This document shows positions 8,503 to 17,106 of a stretch of 64,000 bases of DNA, one piece after another. Position 1 is the stretch's first letter. The number at the start of each line of letters is the position of its first letter. The translations under genes were made by a program, and so were the position numbers. This DNA is from Anaerorhabdus furcosa (GTDB lineage: Bacteria > Bacillota_I > Bacilli_A > Erysipelotrichales > Erysipelotrichaceae): contig NZ_FUWY01000005.1 in the NCBI RefSeq assembly GCF_900167375.1, forward strand, positions 62,001 through 126,000. Direction: 5' to 3'. A model generated the notes under the pieces. That model was given only the letters and a program-made list of their open reading frames with translations, made no database searches and was not told the origin of the DNA.

Positions 8503-9437
8503 TGGAACACATTAGCGTATTACTACAAGAAACTGTTGATGGATTAGCTGTTAAGGAAAATGGCATTTACATTGATGGAACACTTGGCAGAGGTGGACAC
8601 AGCCTAGAGGTAGTTAAGCAACTTAAACAAGGTCATCTATTTGCATTTGATAAAGATCAAAGGGCGATTGATGAATCAAAGATTAGATTAAAAGATTATC
8701 TAGATCATGTAACCTTCATTCATGATGATTTCAAAAATATGAAGAACGATTTAGAAGAATTGGGAATAGATAAAGTTGATGGAATCATGATGGACTTGGG
8801 AGTTTCATCTCCACAGTTCGATGATGCATCACGAGGCTTCAGTTATCGATTTGATGCCAAATTGGATATGAGAATGGATCAAAGTCAAATGTTAAGTGCA
8901 TATGAGGTTGTCAATACGTATGACTTTCATGATTTAGTAAGAATCCTCTACCAATATGGTGAAGAGAAATTTGCGAAGCAAATCGCAAGAAGTATTGAAA
9001 GAAATAGACAAGTTAAACCAATTGAAACGACATTTGAACTTGTGGATGTAATCAAGCAAGCGCTACCAATGAAAGTGCTTAGTAAGAAAGGACATCCTGC
9101 TAAACAAACATTTCAAGCATTACGTTTAGAAGTAAATGGAGAGCTTGAATCACTAAAACAGGGATTAAGAGATGCAACAAGCATGTTAGCGATTGGTGGA
9201 AGATGTTCTATCATTACATTTCATTCTTTAGAGGATCGAATTGTAAAAGAATTATTCAATGAATTGTCAACTGTAGAACAAGTTGATAAACGAATTCCGT
9301 TACTACCAGAACAAATGGAAACTCCTGCGTTCAAGTTAATCAATAAAAAACCAATTTGTGCAAGTGAAGATGAATTAGCGATGAATAATCGATCACATAG
9401 TGCAAAATTAAGGGTATTAGAGAGGGTAAAAGAATAA
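8502..9437 (+). CDS. rsmH: 16S rRNA (cytosine(1402)-N4)-methyltransferase
   Basis: RsmH (MraW) methylates C1402 of 16S rRNA in the P site using S-adenosylmethionine. Motifs: HISVLLQETVDGL at the start, the SAM loop GTLGRGGHS, GIMMDLGVSSPQFD, DMRMDQ, and IITFHSLEDRIVK near the end. Length (311 aa) is normal. It overlaps mraZ by one base and ftsL by one base, so the first three genes are translationally coupled. Confidence 0.97.
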   Translation: MEHISVLLQETVDGLAVKENGIYIDGTLGRGGHSLEVVKQLKQGHLFAFDKDQRAIDESKIRLKDYLDHVTFIHDDFKNMKNDLEELGIDKVDGIMMDLGVSSPQFDDASRGFSYRFDAKLDMRMDQSQMLSAYEVVNTYDFHDLVRILYQYGEEKFAKQIARSIERNRQVKPIETTFELVDVIKQALPMKVLSKKGHPAKQTFQALRLEVNGELESLKQGLRDATSMLAIGGRCSIITFHSLEDRIVKELFNELSTVEQVDKRIPLLPEQMETPAFKLINKKPICASEDELAMNNRSHSAKLRVLERVKE

Positions 9438-9742
9438 TGGCAAAGATTGTTAAAAAGAAAAAAGTCAAAAAATTACGTTTACAAAATTTTACTGTTGTAT
9501 TGTTTTTGTTTGCAGCTTTATCATCACTTGGATCTAGCTTGTTTTTACGCTCTTACAACAATTCTTTGAGTGTGGCTAAACAAAAAATAGACGTAGAAAT
9601 TGCTTCTTATCAAACTGAAAATGAAGCGGTTAAAGTTGAAATTCAAACTTTAAGTTCTCGTGACCGTGTAGAATCAATTGCGAATGATGCAGGTCTTGGT
9701 TTAGACCAAAATAATATCGTTACCATCGCAAACGGAGAATAG
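9437..9742 (+). CDS. ftsL: Cell division protein FtsL
   Basis: A small (101 aa) bitopic protein: a very basic cytoplasmic start (MAKIVKKKKVKKLR), one membrane segment at about residues 18-36, then an extracellular coiled-coil. Position between rsmH and the PBP gene is the hallmark of ftsL; sequence alone is too divergent for a firm call. FtsL works with DivIC/FtsB and FtsQ to activate septal peptidoglycan synthesis. It overlaps rsmH by one base and ends one base before the PBP gene. Confidence 0.85.
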   Translation: MAKIVKKKKVKKLRLQNFTVVLFLFAALSSLGSSLFLRSYNNSLSVAKQKIDVEIASYQTENEAVKVEIQTLSSRDRVESIANDAGLGLDQNNIVTIANGE

Positions 9743-9743
9743 C

Positions 9744-11921
9744 ATGAAAAGAAGCAATCGAATGCTTCTGTTTATATTTACCATTACATTAGTAGTGTCT
9801 CTTTTGATTGCTTCTAATGTTTTTTTAGTATCTGTTGTTAAGGTACATGCAGTAAGTAATACAGATTTAAATGAGTACGCAAATAGTGCAAACATGCGTA
9901 CAGAAATTAAAAAGGCAACACGTGGTTATATTTATGATCGCAATGGCAACATCATTGCTCAAGATAACAAGACTTATAATATTGTTTGTATTCTAGATAA
10001 AAATAGGCCTGCTAAAAAAGGTCAAGTTGCTTATGTTGATGATCCAAGCAAAACTGCAGATGTTTTGTCTGTTCTTTTAGGTGGCGATAAAGAAACAATC
10101 TACAATTTATTATCAAAAGATGTTTACCAAACTGAACTTGGTACAATTGGACGAAATTTATCAAAGGAAAAGAAGGAAGAAATAGAAAGTTATGGACTTA
10201 ATGGGATTGAGTTTACTTCTTCAATTAAGCGTTCTTATCCACTGGGTACATTTGCATCTAGTCTAGTTGGCTTTGCACAATCAGATGAATCAGGTAGTAC
10301 GGTTGGGAAAATGGGAATCGAATTAATATATGATGAAATTTTATCGGGAACTGATGGGTATCGTACATATCAAGCAGATAAAAATGGATTCGTATTACCA
10401 GGAATGAAAGTAACAGAAGTGAGTTCAATTAATGGAAATGATGTAACCTTAACCTTAGATAAAGAAATCCAAGAATCACTTGAACAAGCATTTTTACAAA
10501 CCAATGAAATGTTTAATGCAGATCGTGTTTGGGGAGCTGTCATGGAAGTTGACACAGGTAAAATACTTGCGTGGGGTCAATCACCTTCATTTGATCCAAA
10601 TACCCTTAATATCACGGATTACAATAACTATGGAGCACAACTTCCATATGAACCTGGATCAACCATGAAATCATTTGTATGGGCAGCAGCGATTAACGAA
10701 GGTATGTATGATGGTGAAGCACAAGTGTATTCAGGTCCTTATTGTTATAACTCTAGAGATAAAAATCCATATCGTGTTCAATCAGGAGGAATTCAATGCA
10801 TTACCAATGCAAGTTATAAAAACTGGGGCATGGTAGGATATGATTATGGACTCATTTTATCAAGTAACTCCGTTACAGCTGATTTATTAACAGAAGTAAT
10901 TAATCCAGATATTTATGAAGATTATTTGAATCGTTTCCACTTTTTCCAAGCGGTTGATACGGATGGAATAAGAGAGGAAATTGGTATTAAACATTATGAG
11001 TGGCCAGCTGAAAAAGTAACAGCTTCCTATGGACAAGGATCGACTGTTACAATGCTTCAACTATTACAAGCGTATTCAGCGATTTTTGGTGATGGTAAGA
11101 TGGTGAAACCCTATTTTGTAGAAACAATAAAAGATTCCTATGATAGTCAAAAAATTATTTATCAAGCAGAACCAACGATTGTGGGAGAGCCAATAACAGC
11201 TGAAACGGCTTCACAATTAAGAGATATCTTGTATCGAGTTGTTTATGATACTCAAGGTACAGGAAAACATTACATGATTCCTGAAATTGAAATTTGTGGT
11301 AAAACAGGAACAACACAAGTACTTGTATCGGGATCTTATGCATCAGGAAGGACCATTGCCTCAGTAATGATGGGAATGCCTGCAAATGATCCACAATACA
11401 TTGTTTATTATGCATTTGAAGCAGCATATGATCGTAATGCTCACTATAAAACAGAACCAATTAAAACATTGTTGAGAAAAGTAGCGATGTTAACAAACTT
11501 AACAGCAACAGCAGCTACTACAGAATCGACTGAGTATCCTGAAGAAGGTGAATATCAAAAGAAAGATATTCAAACATATACCATGCCAAATTTGGTAAAT
11601 CATTCTTATGATTATGCAAAATCAAAACTTGAAGGAATGGATGTACCTACCTATGTATTGGGTACAAGCGATACAATCATTGATCAGTTTCCAAAAGCTG
11701 GAGAAAGTGTGTCAACTGGACAAAAAGTTTTTATCTTAACGGACACAGGAGGCTTTTACATGCCAGATTTAGCTGGATGGACTAAGAAAGATGTAACCGC
11801 TCTATGGGAAATCACTGATTTTGGCTTTAAAATAACAGGAAGTGGGCAAGTAGTTTATCAAAATGTTCCTCTGGATGCTTTTGTAACAAGGGACACGGAA
11901 ATTGAAGTTGAACTTCAATAG
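9744..11921 (+). CDS. Division-type class B penicillin-binding protein with PASTA domains
   Basis: A septal transpeptidase (PBP2B/PBP2X/FtsI group) that crosslinks peptidoglycan at the division site. One N-terminal membrane segment (about 7-30) precedes the dimerisation domain (RGYIYDRNGNIIAQ). The active-site motifs are STMK (Ser306), SSN (373-375) and KTG (520-522). After residue about 610 there are two PASTA domains (start YTMPNLVNHSYD; second FYMPDLAGW), which bind peptidoglycan. Length (725 aa) matches PBP2X. It lies downstream of ftsL in the dcw cluster. Confidence 0.95.
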   Translation: MKRSNRMLLFIFTITLVVSLLIASNVFLVSVVKVHAVSNTDLNEYANSANMRTEIKKATRGYIYDRNGNIIAQDNKTYNIVCILDKNRPAKKGQVAYVDDPSKTADVLSVLLGGDKETIYNLLSKDVYQTELGTIGRNLSKEKKEEIESYGLNGIEFTSSIKRSYPLGTFASSLVGFAQSDESGSTVGKMGIELIYDEILSGTDGYRTYQADKNGFVLPGMKVTEVSSINGNDVTLTLDKEIQESLEQAFLQTNEMFNADRVWGAVMEVDTGKILAWGQSPSFDPNTLNITDYNNYGAQLPYEPGSTMKSFVWAAAINEGMYDGEAQVYSGPYCYNSRDKNPYRVQSGGIQCITNASYKNWGMVGYDYGLILSSNSVTADLLTEVINPDIYEDYLNRFHFFQAVDTDGIREEIGIKHYEWPAEKVTASYGQGSTVTMLQLLQAYSAIFGDGKMVKPYFVETIKDSYDSQKIIYQAEPTIVGEPITAETASQLRDILYRVVYDTQGTGKHYMIPEIEICGKTGTTQVLVSGSYASGRTIASVMMGMPANDPQYIVYYAFEAAYDRNAHYKTEPIKTLLRKVAMLTNLTATAATTESTEYPEEGEYQKKDIQTYTMPNLVNHSYDYAKSKLEGMDVPTYVLGTSDTIIDQFPKAGESVSTGQKVFILTDTGGFYMPDLAGWTKKDVTALWEITDFGFKITGSGQVVYQNVPLDAFVTRDTEIEVELQ

Positions 11922-11936
11922 TGTTCTTGATATAAT
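11908..11936 (+). promoter_or_regulatory. Internal promoter for mraY
   Basis: TTGAAC, 17-base spacer, TATAAT; the -35 lies in the last codons of the PBP gene. It would let mraY and later genes be expressed apart from MraZ control. Confidence 0.75.
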
Positions 11937-11968
11937 AAATAGGCTTTAAATTAAGGGGGTTAAGAAAA

Positions 11969-12931
11969 ATGATAATCAGTATGCTAGGCGCATTTCTTGT
12001 AAGCACAGGAATCGTTTTAATCTTAATGCCTTACTATATAAATTTCTTAAAAAAAATAAGTTTCAATCAAGCTGTAAGTGAATATAGCTTAGAAGAATAT
12101 CAACAGAAAGCTAAAACACCAACCATGGGTGGTGTTTTATTTGTGATTGTACCTGTTGTTGTTACCTTCTTGTTTATGCCAAGTGCAATTTTTGATTTAG
12201 ATGTTGCGATTATCTTATTGGCGTTTGTTGGGTATGGCGCAATCGGGTTTATTGATGACTATATCATTGTTATTAAACAAGATAATCAAGGTTTATTAGC
12301 ACGACATAAATTTTTACTTCAAGTAATCTTGGCAGTTATTTTCTTTATTGTTTATCAAAGTCATACATCACTTGATATTATGATTCCTATTATTCATACA
12401 GTTGTTCCATTGGGAGGATTGTATGGTGTTCTTATCTTCTTTATGTTTGTGGGTGGAAGTAATGCAGTTAATTTAACGGATGGGATGGATGGTTTAGCAG
12501 CAGGGTGTAGTGTAATTGCTTTTATTCCATTCTTAATCTTTGCACTGCAAACAAGAAATATTGGTATTGTTGTCTTCGTTGCATCATTACTAGGAGCTTT
12601 AGTTGGTTACTTACGTTATAATATGCATCCAGCAAGAATCTTTATGGGTGATACAGGTTCACTTGCGTTAGGTGGTGCACTTGCTGCTGTTGCAATGGTT
12701 TTAAAACAAGAAGTTGCCTTATTATTTATTGGCGGTGTCTTTGTTTGGGAAACTCTGTGTGTCATCATTCAAATTGGTTCAGTTAAGCTAAGAGGTAAAC
12801 GTGTATTCCGCTATACACCAATTCACTATAGTTTCGTTCTTCAAGGGATGAAAGAAGTGAAGGTAGTTCGCTCATTTTGGATTCTTTCACTAATCTGTGC
12901 AACTTTAGGATTTATTATTGCGGTAATCTAA
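11969..12931 (+). CDS. mraY: Phospho-N-acetylmuramoyl-pentapeptide-transferase
   Basis: MraY transfers phospho-MurNAc-pentapeptide from UDP to undecaprenyl phosphate, giving lipid I at the inner membrane face. The protein (320 aa, about ten membrane segments) has the family motifs TPTMGG, GFIDDYIIVIK (catalytic Asp pair), NLTDGMDGLAAG and HPARIFMGDTGSLALGG. SD AAGGGGG is seven bases before ATG. It is the last dcw gene here; murD, murE, murF, ftsW, murG and ftsQ are not adjacent. Confidence 0.97.
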   Translation: MIISMLGAFLVSTGIVLILMPYYINFLKKISFNQAVSEYSLEEYQQKAKTPTMGGVLFVIVPVVVTFLFMPSAIFDLDVAIILLAFVGYGAIGFIDDYIIVIKQDNQGLLARHKFLLQVILAVIFFIVYQSHTSLDIMIPIIHTVVPLGGLYGVLIFFMFVGGSNAVNLTDGMDGLAAGCSVIAFIPFLIFALQTRNIGIVVFVASLLGALVGYLRYNMHPARIFMGDTGSLALGGALAAVAMVLKQEVALLFIGGVFVWETLCVIIQIGSVKLRGKRVFRYTPIHYSFVLQGMKEVKVVRSFWILSLICATLGFIIAVI

Positions 12932-12993
12932 TGGAAAGTATTAAGATAATGATATAAATAGACTTTGATTGCATGAAGTTAAAGGAGGGGAAT

Positions 12994-13287
12994 ATGCAAG
13001 ATTTTGATATCCATAATTCTCAAATAGAATTAGCTATTGTATTAAAATTACAGCAAATTCAACGTGAAGAATTACCAAATTTAACTTATAAAAATATAGA
13101 AGATGTTCTGTATCAATACAAATGGGTCCATCATCCCCCAAGGTCTTTACATGATGCTGTAAATGATATATTATCTTTAACGGCAGATAAAATTGTAAGA
13201 TACTTGTCAAAAATGGCAATTATAGAGGGTTATAACAAGAATTTATCAGATTATACTGATTTAATAGGAGGAAAGAGTCATGAATAA
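12994..13287 (+). CDS. ComN-like post-transcriptional regulator family protein
   Basis: The 97-residue product has the core NIEDVLYQYKW followed by LHDAVNDILSLTADKIVRYL, which resembles the ComN/YrzD family (post-transcriptional control of comE mRNA in Bacillus subtilis). In B. subtilis that gene also lies close to secDF. The start was set at 12994 because AAAGGAGGGG (12981-12990) immediately precedes it; an ATG at 12973 would put the SD inside the gene. It overlaps secDF by eight bases. Family call rests on both sequence and neighbours. Confidence 0.75.
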   Translation: MQDFDIHNSQIELAIVLKLQQIQREELPNLTYKNIEDVLYQYKWVHHPPRSLHDAVNDILSLTADKIVRYLSKMAIIEGYNKNLSDYTDLIGGKSHE

Positions 13288-15574
13288 AAATACAAAGACA
13301 AAACGCTTAGTTGTATTTTTTGTAACAATTGCAGTCATTGCAGCTGTTATCTTGGGCTTTTCAAATGGGATTTCAAAGCATCTTACTTTGGGGTTAGACC
13401 TACAAGGTGGTTTTGAAATTTTATATGAAGTAAGTCCTTTAGAAGAAGGTGGAACATTACCTGATATGTCAGCTGTTGCTAAAAGTGTCAGCAAACGTGT
13501 CAATGTTTTAGGTGTAAGTGAACCTCAAATTATTATTGAAGGTGATAACCGTATTCGTGTACAACTTGCGGGTGTAGAAAACCAAGATCAAGCACGTCGT
13601 ATGATTTCAGCAACTGCAAATCTTACATTTAGAGATGTGAATGATGAACTACTTGGTGATGCTTCTATCATCCAAGAGGGTGGTGCAACGCTGGCATTCC
13701 AAGATGGAAAACCTGTTGTTTCACTAAAAATTGCTGATACAACTAAATTTGGTGATTTAACAGAAAAAGTATCTACTATGGGTTCTGGTAATAATCTAAT
13801 TGTTACATGGTTGGATTATGAAGATGGTGATTCATACAAAGAAGAAGCAATTAAGCTTCAAAATGGTGGAGAAGCTAAATACATTAGTGCTGCAAGTGTT
13901 ACTCAACGCTTAGATAGTGATGCGATCATTTCGGGAAACTTTACGGAAGCAGAAGCTAGAGAATTAGCTGATTTAATTAGTTCTGGTTCATTGCCTGTAA
14001 AAATGACTGAAATTTCAAGTAATGTTGTTAGTGCTGATTATGGATTAGGAGCTTTAGCATCAACTAGTTTCGCTGGTATTGTGGGTATTGCTTTAGTCTT
14101 TGCATTCATGATTTTCATTTATCGCCTACCAGGAGTTATCGCAAGTATTATGTTAACAGTTTATATTTTCGCTGTATTTGCGATTTATAGTGCAATGGGT
14201 GCAGTATTTACACTTCCAGGAATTGCAGCTTTAGTTCTTGGAGTAGGAATGACTGTAGATGCAAATATCATTACATTTGAGCGTATTCGTGATGAATTGT
14301 ACAAAGGTAGAAGTTTACAAAAAGCTGTAAAAGAAGGTCAAAATTTATCATTCTCGACAATCTTTGATGCTCAATTTACTACATTGCTTGCAGGATTAAT
14401 CATGTATGTGTTTGGAAATGGTGCAGTTAAAGGTTTCGCAACCATGTTGATGATTACAGTTATTTGTACATTGGTTATTAACGTAGCAGTATCTCGTTTC
14501 TTAATGAATCAACTTGTTAATTCAGGTGTTTTAGATAATAAAAAAGGTTGGTTTGGAGTTAAGGTTAGTAAGATTCCAGATGTAACTAAGAATGAAAAAC
14601 AAACTTATTTTGGGCCATTTGATAAAATTGATTTCTTAAAGCATGCTAAGAAGATGATTCTTGTAAGTTGTGCAATATTATCAGTAGCAGTTGTTATGGC
14701 TGGAATTAATACAGCATCAGGAAATGGACCACTTAATCTAGGAATTGATTTCTCAAGTGGGACAAAGATTACTGTAACATCACCTGAAAAAATGAATATG
14801 GCTGATGTTGAAGCTACATTTAAAGATTTAGGTTATGATAAAGTAAAATTCCAAGCATCTGGAGATAATGCAGTTTATGCAACAATCAAAGATGCCCTAA
14901 ATACAGAACAACTAGATGAAATCAAATCAACATTCATGGATATCTATGGTGAGGAACCAGGTGATAACGTGGTTACTCCAGTTGTTGGAAGAGATTTAGT
15001 TAAAAATGCGATTATGCTTAGCTTATTGGCTTGGGTAGCGATGTTAGTTTATATTACATTACGATTTAAATGGGACTATGCTGTAAGCTGTATTGTTGCT
15101 TTACTTCATGACGTAGGTATTGTTATTGCAGTCTTCGTTATCTTCCGTTTAGAATTTAACACTGAGCTTATTTCTGTAATTCTTGCGATTATTGGATACT
15201 CAATTAATAACTCAATCGTTGTGTTTGATCGCGTACGTGAAGATTTAAATAACGCAAAAACTGCAAAATTAACACCTGATTTCTATCGTGGAATTGTAAA
15301 TGAAGCATTGGATAATACGATTGTTCGTTCAGTCTATAGTTCAATCACTACGATACTTCCAATTGTTTGTTTATTAATACTTGGATCAAATGCTATCTTT
15401 ACATTCACATTTGCAATGTTCATTGGACTTATTGCTGGTACATTATCAAGTATCTTTATTGCTCCGCAAATTTGGTTCTATATTCGTACACACATGAAAG
15501 ATAAACCAAAGAAAAAGAAGAATAACAAAAAAGAAGAACTTGAAGAATATACAATCAAAGGTATTAACGCATAA
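13280..15574 (+). CDS. secDF: Fused protein translocase subunit SecDF
   Basis: SecDF uses the proton gradient to help pull secreted proteins out through SecYEG. This 764-residue protein joins SecD and SecF, as in Bacillus. SecD half: LGLDLQGGFEILYEV and the membrane motif GVGMTVDANIITFERIRDEL. SecF half (from about residue 455): LGIDFSSGTKI and IIGYSINNSIVVFDRVRED. Twelve membrane segments are expected, with two large outer domains. The tail is lysine-rich. SD AGGAGG lies in the upstream gene; a strong terminator follows. Confidence 0.97.
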   Translation: MNKNTKTKRLVVFFVTIAVIAAVILGFSNGISKHLTLGLDLQGGFEILYEVSPLEEGGTLPDMSAVAKSVSKRVNVLGVSEPQIIIEGDNRIRVQLAGVENQDQARRMISATANLTFRDVNDELLGDASIIQEGGATLAFQDGKPVVSLKIADTTKFGDLTEKVSTMGSGNNLIVTWLDYEDGDSYKEEAIKLQNGGEAKYISAASVTQRLDSDAIISGNFTEAEARELADLISSGSLPVKMTEISSNVVSADYGLGALASTSFAGIVGIALVFAFMIFIYRLPGVIASIMLTVYIFAVFAIYSAMGAVFTLPGIAALVLGVGMTVDANIITFERIRDELYKGRSLQKAVKEGQNLSFSTIFDAQFTTLLAGLIMYVFGNGAVKGFATMLMITVICTLVINVAVSRFLMNQLVNSGVLDNKKGWFGVKVSKIPDVTKNEKQTYFGPFDKIDFLKHAKKMILVSCAILSVAVVMAGINTASGNGPLNLGIDFSSGTKITVTSPEKMNMADVEATFKDLGYDKVKFQASGDNAVYATIKDALNTEQLDEIKSTFMDIYGEEPGDNVVTPVVGRDLVKNAIMLSLLAWVAMLVYITLRFKWDYAVSCIVALLHDVGIVIAVFVIFRLEFNTELISVILAIIGYSINNSIVVFDRVREDLNNAKTAKLTPDFYRGIVNEALDNTIVRSVYSSITTILPIVCLLILGSNAIFTFTFAMFIGLIAGTLSSIFIAPQIWFYIRTHMKDKPKKKKNNKKEELEEYTIKGINA

Positions 15575-15583
15575 AATAATAAG

Positions 15584-15615
15584 AACTATATTCGTGATGA
15601 ATATAGTTTTTTTTG
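15584..15615 (+). terminator. Terminator after secDF
   Basis: Perfect ten-pair stem AACTATATTC/GAATATAGTT, loop GTGAT, then eight T. Confidence 0.93.
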
Positions 15616-15692
15616 TCATTCTACATGCTAAGTAGGTTTAAAGTAAATCGAGTTAGAATCGCGATAAACTACTTACTTTTTGTGTATTTATT

Positions 15693-15721
15693 TTTAAATT
15701 TGAAGCATTATGAGGTATACT
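15693..15721 (+). promoter_or_regulatory. Promoter of the murL-murD2 genes
   Basis: TTTAAA, 17-base spacer, TATACT. Predicted start near 15728, which rules out the longer in-frame extension from 15613. Confidence 0.55.
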
Positions 15722-15741
15722 ATAGTACGAGAGGTATGCCT

Positions 15742-17106
15742 ATGAATTATACTGAATTAAGACAACAATATCCTAATTTTATTTATCATGACTTTCATAT
15801 TGAAGAGAATGATAGTGAATTTAGAATTACATATGATTTTGAAATAGCAGGCTTGGAATTATTCAATCCAACTTACTTATTTAAAAAAAGAGGAAACCAA
15901 GTTTTTAGTAATAAGAAAATAGTACGAGAACTTGTTTTTTCACTTGGTCTAGTTGAATGCATTAGTTATTGGAAAATCACATGCTCCCCTCATTTAATAA
16001 TTGAATGTGGGAAGCTAAATGATAATCAAATTGCATGGTGGAAGAAACTTTATTTTCATGGTTTAGGAGAATTCTTTTATATTAATCAAATTCAACCAAA
16101 CTTCGATGATTTTATTACATTGAATTGTGTTGGAAAAGAAATTGAAGGTGACATACTAGTACAAGAGTATGTGGGACAATTAATCCCTGTTGGTGGAGGT
16201 AAGGATTCTTTTGTTTCTTTGGAAATATTAAAACCATTATTTGAGGAAAATGATGCGTTTGTTATCAATAAAGTAATGTCTGCGATTCATGCAAGTATTG
16301 CTGCTGGATATGAAGAAAAGTTGGTTTATGTAAGCCGTTCATTAGATGCAAGAATGTTAGAGTTGAATAAGAAAGGTTATTTAAATGGGCATACACCATT
16401 TTCTGCAATGGTTGCTTTTGCATCGACGCTTGCTGCAGTATTAAATCAAAAGAAATACATTTGTTTATCCAATGAAGCAAGTGCTAATGAATCAACTGTC
16501 TTAAATGATACAGTAAATCATCAGTATTCAAAGAGTTATGAGTTTGAAAAAGATTTTAATGAATATAGCCAACAATATTTAGTGCCAGAAATTGAATATT
16601 TCAGTTTACTACGTCCTTTATCAGAACTTCAAATCGCTAAAATCTTCTCTAAATCGGTGCAATATCATTCGGTATTCAAAAGTTGTAATGTAGGAAGTAA
16701 ACAAGAGATTTGGTGTTGTCATTGTGCTAAGTGTTTATTTGTTTATTTACTTATGGCTGCTTATTTAGAAGATGAAGATTGCGTATCTATTTTTGGTCAG
16801 GATATGCTAAATAATGAAGAACTCTATCCAATCCTCATGGAATTATGTGGATTAAGTGAGAATAAACCTTTTGAGTGTGTAGGTACAAGAGAAGAAGTAG
16901 TTGCAGCTATTTCGCTTGGCATTGAAAAACGTGTTAAACAAAATAAACCACTAGGTATTTTGTATCAAAAGTATTTGAATCAAGTTGGAACACTAGAATT
17001 AATTTCACTTGATGAAATTAAAGGTGAATGGAATGATGAACATCAAATTCCAAATCACTTATTGAATTTAGTAAAAGAAAAAGTTGAGGAAGCATTCTAT
17101 GATTAA
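15742..17106 (+). CDS. murL: MurL-like UDP-MurNAc-L-Ala-L-Glu epimerase
   Basis: MurL, first described in Xanthomonas, epimerises the terminal L-Glu of UDP-MurNAc-L-Ala-L-Glu to D-Glu in an ATP-dependent reaction, replacing glutamate racemase. This 454-residue protein has a PP-loop-like ATP site PVGGGKDS (GGGKDS at 151-156), then LSNEASANEST and a Cys-rich stretch (SCNVGSKQEIWCCHCAKC), the layout I recall for MurL. The next gene is a MurD-type ligase overlapping by eight bases, which is the MurD2-MurL pairing. Start set at ATG 15742 by the GAGAGGT SD and the promoter. Assignment is by motif recall and context, not by search. Confidence 0.8.
   Translation: MNYTELRQQYPNFIYHDFHIEENDSEFRITYDFEIAGLELFNPTYLFKKRGNQVFSNKKIVRELVFSLGLVECISYWKITCSPHLIIECGKLNDNQIAWWKKLYFHGLGEFFYINQIQPNFDDFITLNCVGKEIEGDILVQEYVGQLIPVGGGKDSFVSLEILKPLFEENDAFVINKVMSAIHASIAAGYEEKLVYVSRSLDARMLELNKKGYLNGHTPFSAMVAFASTLAAVLNQKKYICLSNEASANESTVLNDTVNHQYSKSYEFEKDFNEYSQQYLVPEIEYFSLLRPLSELQIAKIFSKSVQYHSVFKSCNVGSKQEIWCCHCAKCLFVYLLMAAYLEDEDCVSIFGQDMLNNEELYPILMELCGLSENKPFECVGTREEVVAAISLGIEKRVKQNKPLGILYQKYLNQVGTLELISLDEIKGEWNDEHQIPNHLLNLVKEKVEEAFYD

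Noticed and set aside
15613-15741. N-terminal extension of 43 codons for the MurL-like protein
   Set aside because: It starts in the secDF terminator, has no SD, and includes the promoter; ATG 15742 has SD and promoter support.
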